Positions 1 to 10,582 of a DNA stretch of 64,000 nucleotides are shown here, in pieces (the stretch's first letter is position 1; every line of letters begins with the position of its first letter). Below the pieces are notes generated by a model. It was given only the letters and a program-made list of their open reading frames with translations, ran no database searches and was not told the DNA's origin. The position numbers were made by a program, and so were the translations under genes. The DNA comes from Onthophagus taurus (lineage: Eukaryota > Arthropoda > Insecta > Coleoptera > Scarabaeidae). The stretch covers positions 8,060,001-8,124,000 of the forward strand of contig NC_091968.1 of NCBI RefSeq assembly GCF_036711975.1, written 5' to 3'.

Positions 1-1011
1 TCCTATTTATTTACGGTTTCTGTGACGGAAACGCATCAGCCGCTCATCGAGAATATCAGCAACACTATCCAAATCGACGAATTCCTCATATTAGTGTATT
101 TGGCGACACTTATCGACGTCTAGCTGAGACTGGCAATTTAAGAAAAGCCGAACGTGTAGGACGTGCTGGACTTAATGTGGAAGAAGACATTTTGGAAACA
201 TTCGATGAAGCACCCACATCCAATACAAGAAACGTCGCTGCTAATTTGGGGATATCACAATGGAAAGTCTGGTCAACTCTTCGACAAATGGACAACCATC
301 CTTATCATTACAAACCTGTCCAGGCACTTGAAGACGGCGATCTTGAACGAAGGATTCAATTTTGCCGGTTTCTTTTAAATGCTGACGAATCGAAGTTTAA
401 CAGAGAAGGTATAACAAATCTTCATAATTTACATTATTGGACTGACGAAAATCCTCATCTAACGAACGAAACGAGTAGCCAAAGAAAATTTAGTGTGAAT
501 GTGTGGATGGGACTCATTGAAAATAATTTGATTGGTCCTCATTTTTTTCCCGATCATTTAAATGGCGCAACGTATGGTGATTTTTTACATAATAATTTAA
601 TAGAAATGCTGGACCGTGTACCTTTAGAAAACAGGAATAACATGGTTTTTCAACATGATGGATGCCCTGCGCACTATTCACAAAATATGTGAAATTCATT
701 AAGAAAATAGTATTATTTAATTAAATGATTAAATGAATTATTTCCTAACCGCTGGATTTGGAGAGGAGGTCCAATTCCATGGCTTGCAAGGAGTCCTGAT
801 TTGACGCCCCTAGATTTTTATGTGTGGGGCCACATGAAGGAAAGAATGTATGCAACACAAATCAATACTAGGGATGAATTAATAGAGAGAATCTAAAATG
901 AAGCAAATGTTTTAAGAACTACAATTACAAATAAAATAACAAGGTCGGTTATAAGAAAAAGGGCTCGAGCATGTATTAGGAATAGAGGTGCAGTTTTTGA
1001 AGCAGACTTGT
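1..1011 (+). pseudogene. DDE transposase remnant with N-terminal HTH (DUF4817-like)
   Basis: The frame entering the window carries an insect-type helix-turn-helix region (YGFCDGNASAAHREY, then PNRRIPHISVFGDTYRRL). A DDE-type core follows, with TDE-like ADESKF, HYWTDENPH, the NVWMGLI block and the FQHDGCPAHYS block that carries the second catalytic Asp. A stop at about 690 is followed, after an AT-rich interruption, by the C-terminal part in another frame (WIWRGGPIPWLARSPDLTPLDFYVWGH), ending near 1011. Compared with the related copy at 33.85-34.39 kb, the stretch between the CRFLL and ADESKF blocks looks shortened. This is a decayed IS630/Tc1/mariner-related transposase. The family name is from memory; the pseudogene status is visible directly. 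Confidence 0.8.
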
Positions 1012-1020
1012 AATTGGAAG

Positions 1021-1168
1021 CCCTCTTGTAATAAGGAACCAACTAATAATTTTTACTAATAGGTATGAGTTAAGTATTTATTCAGAATTAAAAAAGGTCG
1101 TTTTGCATATTACGAATAAGAAACCAACGGAAAGGTTTTTTTCCAGTTGGTTCCTTATTGCAACAGGG
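1021..1168. repeat. Inverted repeat just after the transposase remnant
   Basis: A 23-nt arm at 1021-1043 matches the reverse complement of 1146-1168 with two mismatches. The arms begin ten bases after the end of the transposase reading frame. They could be a terminal and a subterminal repeat of that element, or a small foldback. A run of nine G follows the right arm. Confidence 0.6.
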
Positions 1169-2160
1169 GGGGGGTCCAATTGTGTTTCGCGTTGAGTTTT
1201 TTTGAGTTAGAGATAGAAGTTATGTCACATGATTGTGTTAATTTTTTTTTAATGTTAGTTGCTTAATTTTTTATGGTTGTCTAAATTAACGTTATGTTTT
1301 AGTTCCAATAAGCAACAATAAATAATAGGTGTAATCGATTTTGACTTTTATTAACTTTGGGTAAGTTGTCAAAATTATATTCGCGCCACTTGTTATCTTA
1401 TAAGTACGAAGGCTTTCACGGCCGGTGTGAATTAAACTAAGATTAGAACTAAAACTAGAAACGTGTCCCACTTCGAACCAGTTTCTGAAGAAGGTTGCAA
1501 CATGGCATCCGAAACGTCAAACCTTTTATTAAAAGACGCACGGCAAAACCCGAAAGTTTCTAGTGTTAGTTCTAGTTTTAGTTCTAATCTTAGTTTAACT
1601 TGTTATCTTATTATTGGGTAATTAGAAAGACATTTTGCCGTGCTTAATACCTTATTCGAAATGTAAGAAAACAGAGAAGTTTTTACAATAATTGGTACGC
1701 TAAATGTATTATCAAAATTTTCAAATAAACGCCCGTAAATGAACACATTATTTAAAAATTAACTTAAAAATCGAATATTTCACATTTTTAAAGCATCGAA
1801 ATATTTAAAACGTTTTTCAACTTAAAATGTGTATTAGAGTGTAATCTATCCAGAGAAGTCAATACATTGCCAAAGAAACTATTATTACTCTCTAAATTTC
1901 AAGATTTGTAAGAGTATGTACTGAACTTGTACAAAAAACAAAAAATTAAAATAACTCCTAAACTATTCAGGTTTGCATAAGGCATATTTGGCTTAATCAG
2001 TCCAAATGAGCTCTAGAACAACGTATTTCAATATTCACGTTTATGTACCAGTCACCCTGTATTTTGGGATGTATTTAGGGATGTAAATGTATTATAAATA
2101 GGTTTTGAGTCATATATGAAGGTTTCGGCTCGTTTGCACGTTTTTGAAAAATACAGGTCC
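1169..2160. other. Non-coding AT-rich stretch with one composite repeat
   Basis: No gene is recognisable. At 1405-1605 a GAACTA-rich inverted pair (about 1432-1462 and 1555-1604) brackets about 90 bp containing a CTGAAGA...GAAAC motif. A CACCCTGTA end, typical of the CAGGGTG-ended elements found elsewhere in the window, lies at about 2051. Confidence 0.6.
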
Positions 2161-2191
2161 ATAATGACAATTTTCGGTTTTTCGTGAGTTT

Positions 2192-2790
2192 ATGGAAATA
2201 TTCAATATATTCAAAGGTGCAATATTTTTCGAGCAGATGTTCGAACCTAAAACCTTTTCTAGATTCAACTTAGAAATTTATTTCGATAAGCAATCAGTTG
2301 GTCCATATGTAGTATCCGTTGCTCTAGCTTACTCTAACAGATTATCTACTACAAAAGAAAATAATACTGCCTGGAACAATAAAAAAGAACAAGCTAGAAA
2401 TCTCATCAGAATTCTTATCAAATAAAAGTCGAGTCGTTCAATCGACCTTATTTGGATTTCCAACAAACAAAATGTTGATTTCTTATGCACTACATAAAAG
2501 TAGAGCCGTTCTTCTCCTCTTCACGATGCATAATGACGAAAAAATTAATGTAGCTACAAATAAACCAGTAATAATAATAGATTATAATTCGAAAAAAGAT
2601 GGAGTTGACACTGCGGATAAATTGTGTGCCACTTAGCAACTCTCATTATGGTTTATGGACATGAGTGATCTACTACTATATTTTATATTCGTTTTCACAA
2701 ACAAATGTAGCATGGAACTTGTCGTTTATGTTATTATTAGAAGAAATACGTACAACAGGTATAAAACAGTAATAAAAACAAATCTTAAAA
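2192..2790 (+). pseudogene. piggyBac-type transposase fragment
   Basis: Two blocks of a piggyBac transposase survive in shifted frames. The first (2262-2330) reads NLEIYFDKQSVGPYVVS, equivalent to the NFEVYCGQQPNGIYKVS block of the better-preserved copy at 7.1-9.6 kb. The second (about 2490-2640) reads AVLLLFTMHND, KPVIIIDYN and DGVDTADKLC, the region around the third catalytic Asp. Stops and frameshifts separate the blocks, and no TTAA-flanked ends were found. This is a much older copy than the one at 7.1 kb. Confidence 0.7.
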
Positions 2791-2881
2791 AGAAGTCAAA
2801 CTAAAATAAATAAAAAAAATGTGTACAAGTTTTAAAATTTATACTCTTAAAAAGAATAATTGAGAATCATTGAAGTTACAA

Positions 2882-3428
2882 ATGGAAGCAATATTAATTA
2901 AAAATGACGCATGGGAGTATGTAAATGGACCATTAAAAAAACAACTTTAATACCAGAAAATGATGAATCAATAAAAAAAATAAGGGAATGGGAAATAAAG
3001 TATAGTACGGCACGATCAGACTTAATACTGTCTATGAACCCGACAGACTTAAAACAAATAAAACATTATTTAACATCATATGAAGTATGGAAGAAACAAT
3101 ACATCAATCAAACGGACCTGCTAAAAAGGCATTTCTATTAAAAAAATTGATGTTGTCGAAAATGAAGGATGGAGAAAATATAAATGATTATTTAAATAAT
3201 TTCTTTGATAGTGTAGACAAACTAAAAGAAATGAATTTAGAAATTAACGAAGACGTAATTACAATAATCATGTTACATAGTCTGCTAAAAAAATTCAAAA
3301 ATTTACGTATTGAAACCAGAGACGATCTATCAAAACCTGAGGTACTGCGAATTAAGATACTGGAAGAATATGAAGAAAGAGAAAATAAACGAAACGAAGG
3401 AAATGTATTATATATTTACAATTGCTAA
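2882..3428 (+). pseudogene. Ty1/copia gag fragment
   Basis: Three overlapping frames together encode a copia-type Gag: MEAILIKNDAWEYVNG at the start, then EWEIKYSTARSDLILS and SYEVWKK, then GPAKKAFLLKKLMLSKM, DYLNNFFDSVDKLKEM and a charged end (LEEYEEREN). At least two frameshifts are needed, one in the A-run near 2930 and one near 3090. No zinc knuckle, protease or LTR was found. The match is to the insect copia Gag family (UBN2/DUF4219-like). Confidence 0.75.
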
Positions 3429-3429
3429 A

Positions 3430-3884
3430 TATACCATCAGCAATTGTCGTTATTGCGAACCAAAATTATGCCACAAATGTCTTCAACGCATTTTATATGG
3501 CACTTTTTTCATTATAATGAACTACGAACAATTATTTCATCCGTAGAATATAATTTCAATGCAAACTAAGTATTACCGTAATTGCGAACACGAAAATTTT
3601 CCATGTCTACTCAGTCTAAACCATACTCCATCTCTAGCGTCTAAAGGGACTAACTTATCACGTTTTTCATCGAACAGTAATGCAGTTATCGATCTTCAGT
3701 GCGGAGGTATTCCCCGAAGATGTAACGGTTGGAACTCGGCGAATAACTTGTCTCTATACATATATCGACTGTATATTGACTCGAACTGTAGTTTATATTG
3801 TTTAGCTTTGGAAGTGGACGAGTTACGACTTACTTGCTTCGCGAACGATTCGGGTTGCCGAATAAATTATTGCTACCCTAAAAA
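3430..3884. other. Unassigned stretch before a pogo-type ORF
   Basis: Short open frames occur here (one at 3559-3888) but match nothing I recognise. The stretch may be the 5' untranslated part of the pogo-like element that begins at 3885. Confidence 0.4.
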
Positions 3885-4212
3885 ATGAATTCGAAAAGGA
3901 CATCAATTCGTTTAAAACGAAAATTAGAAATTTTGGAAGAAATAGAAAAGAATGCTATGACAAAAACTAAAATTGCGGAAAAATTTATTATATCAAAGTT
4001 AACGCTATCAACAATCATAAAAATAAAAACTGTATCGATAATGCCGTTGCGTCTGGTAAACATACGTCACATAAAAAGTTGAGAGGACCTGCATTTCCAG
4101 AACGGATAAGAAAATTGATTGAATGGTTTACCGAAATGTAAGCGAAAAACGTTTCCTTGACGGGACTATTCACACAAGATAAGGCAAAATCAATGGCTGC
4201 TGAATTGAACTT
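3885..4212 (+). pseudogene. pogo/CENP-B-type transposase, N-terminal fragment
   Basis: The frame reads MNSKRTSIRLKRKLEILEE, then MTKTKIAEKF, which is the CENP-B N-terminal helix-turn-helix of pogo/Tigger transposases. After a frame break it continues with LIEWFTEM, a stop, and AKNVSLTG...DKAKSMAAELN, the second (HTH_Tc5-like) DNA-binding domain. No DDE core follows. It may be the 5' part of the pogo copy whose C-terminus lies at 6.76-10.18 kb, with later insertions between, but continuity cannot be shown. Confidence 0.75.
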
Positions 4213-4589
4213 AATAGTGCGCACACGAAGCTCGTGGGCGTTGGGCTCAGCCCGTTTAACCAGCAGCATGTCGGATCTCACAACAGCGCGTGACCTTGAG
4301 TGTGCATCTCCCTTGAACATGACTGTACATGAATGCGTCCGACGGTCGTTGGAACGTATGATAACCTGTCACGGATCAGTCCGCAACACGTCCATAGTTC
4401 GGATAGAACGGCACTTTTCAATTCCTCAGAAAACCGCTACGTCAGATTCTTGGAATCTATAACACCCGACACCCCGAAAGTCATTGGCGGCATAGCAAGC
4501 GGGTGTTTCCACTTGAAATGAGCGTTTATTTATCGTGAATTGCAATTGATTTATGTAACATAAGTTGCTTTATGCAATTGCAGTGTAAT
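4213..4589. other. Unassigned sequence
   Basis: More GC-rich than its surroundings, with no recognisable coding content, terminal repeats or RNA gene. Confidence 0.4.
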
Positions 4590-6230
4590 TTCTAAACAGA
4601 GTTAAAAAACGGTGTTGTAAGTGCTACAGGAGTGTCTCTGGCAACTATAAAGAGAATCTTACATGAAGATTGCGATTTACAAACTTCAAACAATGGTGAT
4701 GATAATATAACAATCAGTTCTCCTAAAAAACGTAAGAGAATATGCACGAAAACCAACATACCGGAATGGGAACAAATGGATATTAGAAACATAATTTATA
4801 ACTTCCACAAAACATTACTCTGACACAATTACAATAAAAATTAAGTGCGGAATATGATTTTTCGGGAAAACGTACTTCCCTGCAGACAATGATTAAAAAC
4901 CTTGGATTTAAGTGGAGGAAAACCAAGGACAATCGGCGGTTGCTAATAGAGAAGAATGATATTTCTTTCGCGCTTTAAGGTTGAATTGTTTGGATAAAAT
5001 TAAATATTATAGGAGCCAGGGTAGACCTATTGTCTTTTTAGATGAAACTTATATTCACGTAGGTCATACTAGTTCCAATAGTTGGACATTAGAAAGGCGG
5101 AGACTATCATAGCGACATGAACTCGCAAAATTGTGGCTTACAGAGAAGCTAATTCCAAATCTTCCACCAAAATGTGTGGTCGTATAGTTTCCGATATTTC
5201 TGGTGGTTTTTATGACTTAATTGCAGTCATATAACGAACAAAGATGGGGTTGTATACAGGTAGTTTACGAACCCCAAACTCTGGCGTGAGTTGTTCAGGT
5301 CCACATTAACGAAAATTTCAATAATATAATATTTAAAAACTTAAATATCATTACTTCGTGTGAAAATACAACAATTTATTTAAATCTATCTAAAAAGTAC
5401 ATTTGTTTAAATAATTTATGATTATTATTATAAAATTTATTATCTTTTCACACTAATTCTAAGATAATTATAAAAAATATGTTTTAATTTTTATATTATA
5501 AATTAATAATTGCTTTTTTTTTTGTAAAATCATTTAAGTATAAGTAAATTTATATTCTTTACTACATTTCTGTTTTATTTTGTTGAATTTAAAATAAAAT
5601 AAAAAAGAAGTGCGTCCCTAGGAAGACCTATCATAAATCATGTCCAGGTACTTTTTCCGGGTGATAATTACTGCCACTACTGTTTCTGAGGGTCATAAAA
5701 ACCACCAGAAATATCGGAGACTATAAGTGACAATGCACCCTATCATAATGTACAAGTACATAAAGCACCTACTTGTAATTCAAAAAAAGCAGACTGGTTG
5801 CTAAGTAAAAATATACCTTTTTCGCCGAATTTGCGTAAGCCAACGCGTAAACAACACATTGTTTACAAATTCACTAGGCTGCTAGAAGAAAACGGACATG
5901 TGGCTTTAAAGCTCCCACCCTTCCATCCCGATTTAAATCTGATTGAAATGATATGGGCTCAAGTTAAAAACAAAGTAGCGAAGAGAAATGTATTATTTAA
6001 ATTAAACGTTGTGAAAACTCTGACAGAAGAAAATTTTCGTTGGTTACTGTTAAAGACTGGTTGAAGTGTTGTCAAAATGTTGTTAGTTGAAAATAATTAT
6101 TTAGAAAACGAGGTTCGAATTGATGTGGCAACAGAAAGTTTAATTATTACAGCTTCTAATAGTAAAACGTCTATTGAGGACGCCTTTCAAAATTTATCGG
6201 ATTAGGAGCTGTAGGTCGGTTAATCCACTA
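4590..6230 (+). pseudogene. IS630-type (long D-E spacing) transposase remnant, interrupted by a MITE
   Basis: The N-terminal part reads GVSLATIKRI...EDCDL, followed by basic KKRKRICTKTNIPEWEQ. The core has IVFLDETYIH (first Asp), then, after a deletion of about 40 codons, DYHSDMN, LTEKLIPNLPPKCVV and SDNAPYH (second Asp). The distal part (5798-6064) has LKLPPFHPDLNLIEMIW with the catalytic Glu. Several stops and frameshifts are present. The coding sequence CVV-V-SDNAPYH is split exactly at a TA by the MITE at 5185-5723. It belongs to the same family as the copy at 23.2-24.6 kb. Confidence 0.8.
5185..5723. mobile_element. MITE with 32-bp TIRs and TA duplication, nested in a transposase
   Basis: The terminal inverted repeats at 5185-5216 and 5692-5723 match at 31 of 32 positions. 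TA dinucleotides flank the element at 5183-5184 and 5724-5725. Removing the element plus one TA restores the transposase reading ...K-C-V-V-V-S-D-N-A-P-Y-H, which confirms the boundaries. The interior (AT-rich, 475 bp) has no coding capacity. The TA target is as expected for a Tc1/mariner-type derivative. Confidence 0.92.
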
Positions 6231-6755
6231 AAACTTTTTTTGTATGGTTTATTTAAAAAAAAAATTGACGTTTTTTTATAACTTAATTTTTCACAATAAA
6301 AGCTTACTGCAAATCTGTTAATTAGTTTCTGAGATATTCACCAAAAGTGCAAAAAATATTCGAGAAATAACGTGGAAAATTTAAAGATACGCCACTGCTT
6401 ACAAATATCAAGCCGTGAATAACTGTTGCTTTCCGAGAATAGAACGTCATTGATTTTTACCTTTCTGGGAATTACCGACGATTATTCGTACCGACTGTAC
6501 TTATTATATTAAACTTATTTCACAGTCGATGCTAACATATTTACGTAAACTTACCACTAGAGCCTACCCATTATCATTCATTATAACGAATTAGTTTGTT
6601 ATATCAAAAATACGAACACCTCATTCGCCGTGACAACGCGTCGCTCAAATATAAAAACCTGCATATAAAATAATGACAACATTATCTTTGCTTTGCTAGT
6701 ATCGTCGCTATTATCATTTATCGCAGCTCCAACGTAAACGTACCCTAACAAAATA
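6231..6755. other. Non-coding AT-rich stretch
   Basis: No gene, RNA or clear repeat structure was found. It separates the IS630-type remnant from the distal pogo fragment. Confidence 0.5.
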
Positions 6756-6819
6756 CGAAATGCCCATTATTATCAAAAATGCTTTTACTACAGCTTTCAC
6801 CCCAAACAACATTATAAAA

Positions 6820-6939
6820 TAATTAAAAGGCAGGGTGGTTATGATGAAGAATATAATATTCTAATATTCTTCATCATAACCACCCTGCCTATTAATTATT
6901 CAATTTTCTATGATGAATCTGGAGAAATCAAATCAATAG
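6820..6939. repeat. Hairpin insertion flanked by a 13-bp direct repeat
   Basis: A 27-nt arm (6828-6854) is perfectly repeated in inverse at 6864-6890 around a 9-nt loop. Allowing one mismatch, the arms extend to 6820-6854 and 6864-6898. The insertion starts immediately after the sequence CAACATTATAAAA (6807-6819), which recurs at 6940-6952 and resumes the pogo reading frame. The direct repeat looks like a 13-bp target-site duplication. Confidence 0.85.
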
Positions 6940-7491
6940 CAACATTATAAAAGGTTTTGAAAAGACAGGTATTTTCCCGTATAACGCGACGTATTTCAAG
7001 AAAACGATTTTGAAGCTGCTGAGGTTCTTCGTGTCACAATACCTTCTCCTATAACATCAGAAATTCGTCAAGATGGATGTAGCACTAGACCTGATGATAA
7101 TTCAGATAATATATCAACCTTAGGTCTCTTAACCTTCCGGCGGGCGCGCTTGTGTACAAAGTACACACAATTGTGTTTAAGGGGTAGAATGTCGTAATTT
7201 CCGGAGAAATAAACCTTTCTTTAGCAGGTATTCCTTTAGAGTTAATTTGTCTTTTGAAGGCTACGGTTGAAAATTTTTTGAGAGGCTTAGAAATTACAAA
7301 AAAAAATAAATTAGTGAGATTAAGTGAGTTTGTGTACAAAATACACGTACGCGCCTGTTCGTGTTATTGTTAATTAATTAAGGTAGGTTAATATTTTGAA
7401 ATCTTTATTTTTAAAACACGAAATTAACGCTGAAAACTTAGGATTTCTTTAGTTAACTTTTACCTGAATGATCTCTTTATTTTTATTCAGA

Positions 7492-9433
7492 ATGTCAGGA
7501 AATGATAATTTGAGAGATGGCTTGTTAGATTTTTTGGAAGAGGAACCTAAGGAAAGTATCGACGATAGCGATATATCCGATGAAGAAGAAGAAATTGTGC
7601 AAAGTGAACATGATAGTGACTCAGAGCAGAGCGCCAATGAAACAGAGGAAACACACACAAGTAGTGGTGACTTTTTTCTAGGAAGAGGAAAACCGAAAGT
7701 AATAAAAAAGACAAGTTCGGCGAGCAAGTCTGAGGTAAACCAACAAGATGACGAATCATTGAAATGGTATAAAAATCCTAATAAGCGACCTTCGAAAATT
7801 AGGGGTAAAAATATCGTAAAAGTTCTACATGGGTTGCGTTCACAACGCTTACTCGATTCACCCAGGTTTAACCCTAGTCGTTCATAATGACATCCATTAT
7901 TATATATGTTGTCCACATGGATGTCATTATGAACGACTAGGGTTAAACCTGGGTGAATCGAGTAAGCGTTGTGAACGCAACCCTGGACTTACAACAAAAA
8001 CACGGAACATTACCGACGAAATAAGTGCATTTCAAGCAATTAATACTCCAAACATAATCAACGATATTGTCCGATATACAAATAAATACATCGAATCCAA
8101 ACGTAATACGATTTCATATTCGAGGGAACGAGACTGCCAAAATACAACAATTTGCGAAATATTAGCTTTATTTGGAACTCTTTTCTTGATTGGTACGAAG
8201 AAAGGATCTCATGTAAACGTGATGGATCTGTGGAATAGTGATGGCACCGGCATTCAAATTCTCCGAGCAATAATGGGTTCCAAACGATTTTTATTTCTGT
8301 TGAGAAGTCTTCGTTTTGATGATAAATCAACAAGGAATGAAAGGAAGAAAACGGATAAGTTGGCTCCAATCAGATCAATCCTTGATTCCTTTGTCAATAA
8401 TTGTAAAAACAGTTATAACCTTAGCGAATATGTAACCATTGACGAAATGTTGCACTCGTTTAGAGGTAGATGTAGTTTTGTGCAATATATACCAAGCAAA
8501 CCTGCTAAATACGGTATAAAAATGTTTGCCATGTGCGATGCCAAATCTTTTTATACCAGCAACTTTGAAGTTTATTGTGGGCAACAACCAAATGGAATTT
8601 ATAAAGTTTCCAATTCACCCATCGACATTGTGAAATGGTTAATAACACCAATTGAAAATTCTGATAGAAATCTAACGACGGACAATTGGTATAGTAGCTT
8701 AACCTTAGCTAAATATCTTCTAGAAAAAAAAATTACATTCATCGGAACATTACGTAAAAACAAACGTGAAATTCCTCCGGAGTTTTTGCCAAATAAAAAT
8801 CGTCAACCTCAATCATCTTTATTTGGCTTTCAACAAGATACTGCATTAGTCTCTTATGTCCCAAGAAAAAACAAAGCCGTTATATTATTATCAACGATGC
8901 ACGACTTACCGGAAGTTGACGAAGAATCTCATAAACCCGAAATAATTTTAAGTTATAATCAAACAAAAGGAGCAGTAGATACGGTTGATAAGATGTGCGC
9001 TGCATACTCTATTTCGAGGGTCACTAGACGATGGCCATTAGCCCTGTTTTTTACGCTGCTGGAATAAAAAGCGGGAATAAACTCGCAAATATTGTATTTT
9101 ACAAAACATTCTACGGGAAATCAGTGTCGTCGAAGAATTTTCTTAAGTAATTTAGCAATTGCTTTAATGAAAGAGCAACTAATTATGAGAGCTCAAATAA
9201 TTTCGCTGCCAAAGGATATTCGAGCGTTTTTGCAAATATCCTACATGGGCGCTGAGTGCGGGTCGTCGGAAATACAACCAACTCAATCTAAAAAACGAGG
9301 GAGGTGTAAATTGTGTACAAATACAAATACTACACAAAAATGTTCTAAATGTAAGCAATTCATATGTAAAAAACACTCAAAAACTATGATAACTTGCTCG
9401 ACTTGTGAAATGCATTCAGACTCTGACTCATAA
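7492..9433 (+). pseudogene. piggyBac-type transposase, near-intact
   Basis: The start MSGNDNLRDGLL is at 7492, followed by an acidic N-terminus. The catalytic Asp residues are all present: TIDEM (8441), TTDNWYSS (8681) and GAVDTVDKM (8978). The cysteine-rich C-terminal domain (CKLC...CSKCKQFICKKHSK...CSTC) ends at 9433. Two lesions disable it. A palindromic insertion of about 154 nt near codon 113 (7831-7983) shifts the frame, and a stop at 9065-9067 replaces a codon in the block after RRWPLALF. A polyadenylation-like AATAAAG follows at about 9490. Confidence 0.9.
7831..7983. repeat. Perfect 66-bp-arm palindrome inserted in the piggyBac ORF
   Basis: Arms at 7831-7896 and 7918-7983 are exact reverse complements (66 of 66) around a 21-nt AT-rich loop. 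Deleting about 154 nt from the ORF restores a plausible V-L-P-G-L reading, so this is an insertion and not part of the gene. No clear target-site duplication is visible. The arm identity implies a very recent origin. Confidence 0.9.
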
Positions 9434-10182
9434 TTGATTTATTAGTTGTTCATTATGTTATTATGTTATTGTAAACACATAAAATATAACAATAAAGTGT
9501 CGTGTATTCTCTGTATTGTTTTTTTTTTGTGAATTAACATGTAAATTTCCCCCAAAAGAAGAAATTTTCCTATGTGTACATTGTACACTACGCGCCTGCT
9601 CGTGTAATAAAAATAGGCGTGCCTGCCGAAAGGTTAAAGAAACAAAATTTAAACCCTCTTCCAACACCAGACATACAACATTCTACAACTTCTGGTGATC
9701 CAGATCCTAAAATATTACAGAAAGTCGAATCTCCAATACATGAATGAAACCATTGTGTAGTTATGTACCAGTTTCATATGTTTCACCTATTCCTCAAGCA
9801 ATTTCAAAAGACAAAAATATGCAAAGGAAGAAACGACGGCGACGTGTAGAAGGATCCAAACTAGTTCGCCCTACAAAAATCAAATTGAAGAAAAAAATAC
9901 AATTCTCAAAGCAAAATCAGTAAAGAAAACTGAGTAAGAATAATAAAATTGAAGAAAAATCTGAAAAGTGCAAAAAAGCAATTAAAAAAAAAAGTGCATC
10001 CAGTACATCACACAAAACGATTAAGGAGTTGGTAAACATTTGCGGATCACCAAAAGATGACAAAAATGTTTGTTGCATATTTTGCAATGAAACTTATGGT
10101 GACACTTATGACAAAGATTGGATAAAGTGAGTATGATATGTAATTTCTGGGTCCATGAAAACTGAAGCGATTTAAATCCTTT

Positions 10183-10582
10183 ATAATAATGTCTCACTTG
10201 TCTCTTATTGGGGGGAAACTGAGTTTTTTGATAAATGTTTTCTAATTTAATATTTTGTTATAAAAAAATGCCTGTTTTATTTCTTTTTTTGTGTAGATAC
10301 GTTCGTTAATAATTAAATTTATACTTGTTGTTGTATAATTTTGTTTTATGATTAAAACCTTACAAATTGTGGCGTGTATATACCTTAACATGACTCACTT
10401 GCCCCACTCTCTCCTATATTAAATATTTTTACTCTAGCAAAATGTTTGTTTTATTAAAAATAACGTAATACTCATTAATATAAACCTGTTGTCATAAAAT
10501 TTATGACACGCGCCCGCTCGAGAGTTAAAGCAGAATATAAGAATAACATAAACTATTAAAAAATAAAAAAAATCATTTATAC
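10183..10582. other. Intergenic/intronic AT-rich stretch with a solitary piggyBac-like end
   Basis: It contains a sequence ending GCGCCCGCTCGAGAG directly before TTAA (10525-10528), resembling the right end of the piggyBac element at 9.6 kb. No partner end was found. A GGGGCAAGTGAG-type motif occurs on the minus strand near 10400. The terminal exon of MED28 should lie on this side but was not identified. Confidence 0.45.

Larger units (their letters stand above)
7133..9633 (+). mobile_element. piggyBac-type element, complete ends, TTAA duplication
   Basis: TTAA occurs at 7129-7132 and 9634-9637. The inner ends, CCTTCCGGCGGGCGCGC on the left and the inverse of CCTTTCGGCAGGCACGC on the right, match at 14 of 17 positions. 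Subterminal motifs of the GTGTAC...GTACAC type recur on both sides (near 7152, 7331 and 9577), as does CGCGCCTG(T/C)TCGTGT (about 7350 and 9590). The element is 2501 bp, a normal size for the superfamily. It sits inside the pogo remnant, so it is the younger insertion. Confidence 0.93.
6757..10182 (+). pseudogene. pogo-type transposase, C-terminal region split by two insertions
   Basis: The coding remnants are 6757-6819 (NAFTTAFTPNNIIK), 6940-7128 (NIIKGFEKTGIFPYN, then ENDFEAAEVL) and 9638-10182 (PLPTPDIQHSTTSGDPDP, a basic KKRRRRVEGSK, then CCIFCNETYGD...DWIK and WVHEN). This order is that of the distal part of insect pogo/Tigger-like transposases with a C-terminal Cys/His-rich segment. The frame is cut by a 120-bp hairpin insertion (6820-6939) and by a complete piggyBac element (7133-9633). 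Small frameshifts and stops are also present, so it is dead. Confidence 0.8.

Noticed and set aside
3559-3888. 109-aa plus-strand ORF
   Set aside because: No recognisable domain and flanked by two transposon relics; a chance opening in possible transposon UTR is likelier than a gene.
4157-4462. Overlapping ORFs on both strands at about 4.15-4.46 kb
   Set aside because: No conserved motif; the first part overlaps the pogo remnant, and the GC-rich composition alone explains the open frames.
7449-7916. 155-aa minus-strand ORF
   Set aside because: It is the shadow of the acidic N-terminus of the piggyBac transposase extended through the palindrome; the composition follows the plus-strand codons.
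10525-10528. Second piggyBac element in the MED28 intron
   Set aside because: Only one end-like sequence beside TTAA is visible; without a partner end or coding sequence an element cannot be claimed.
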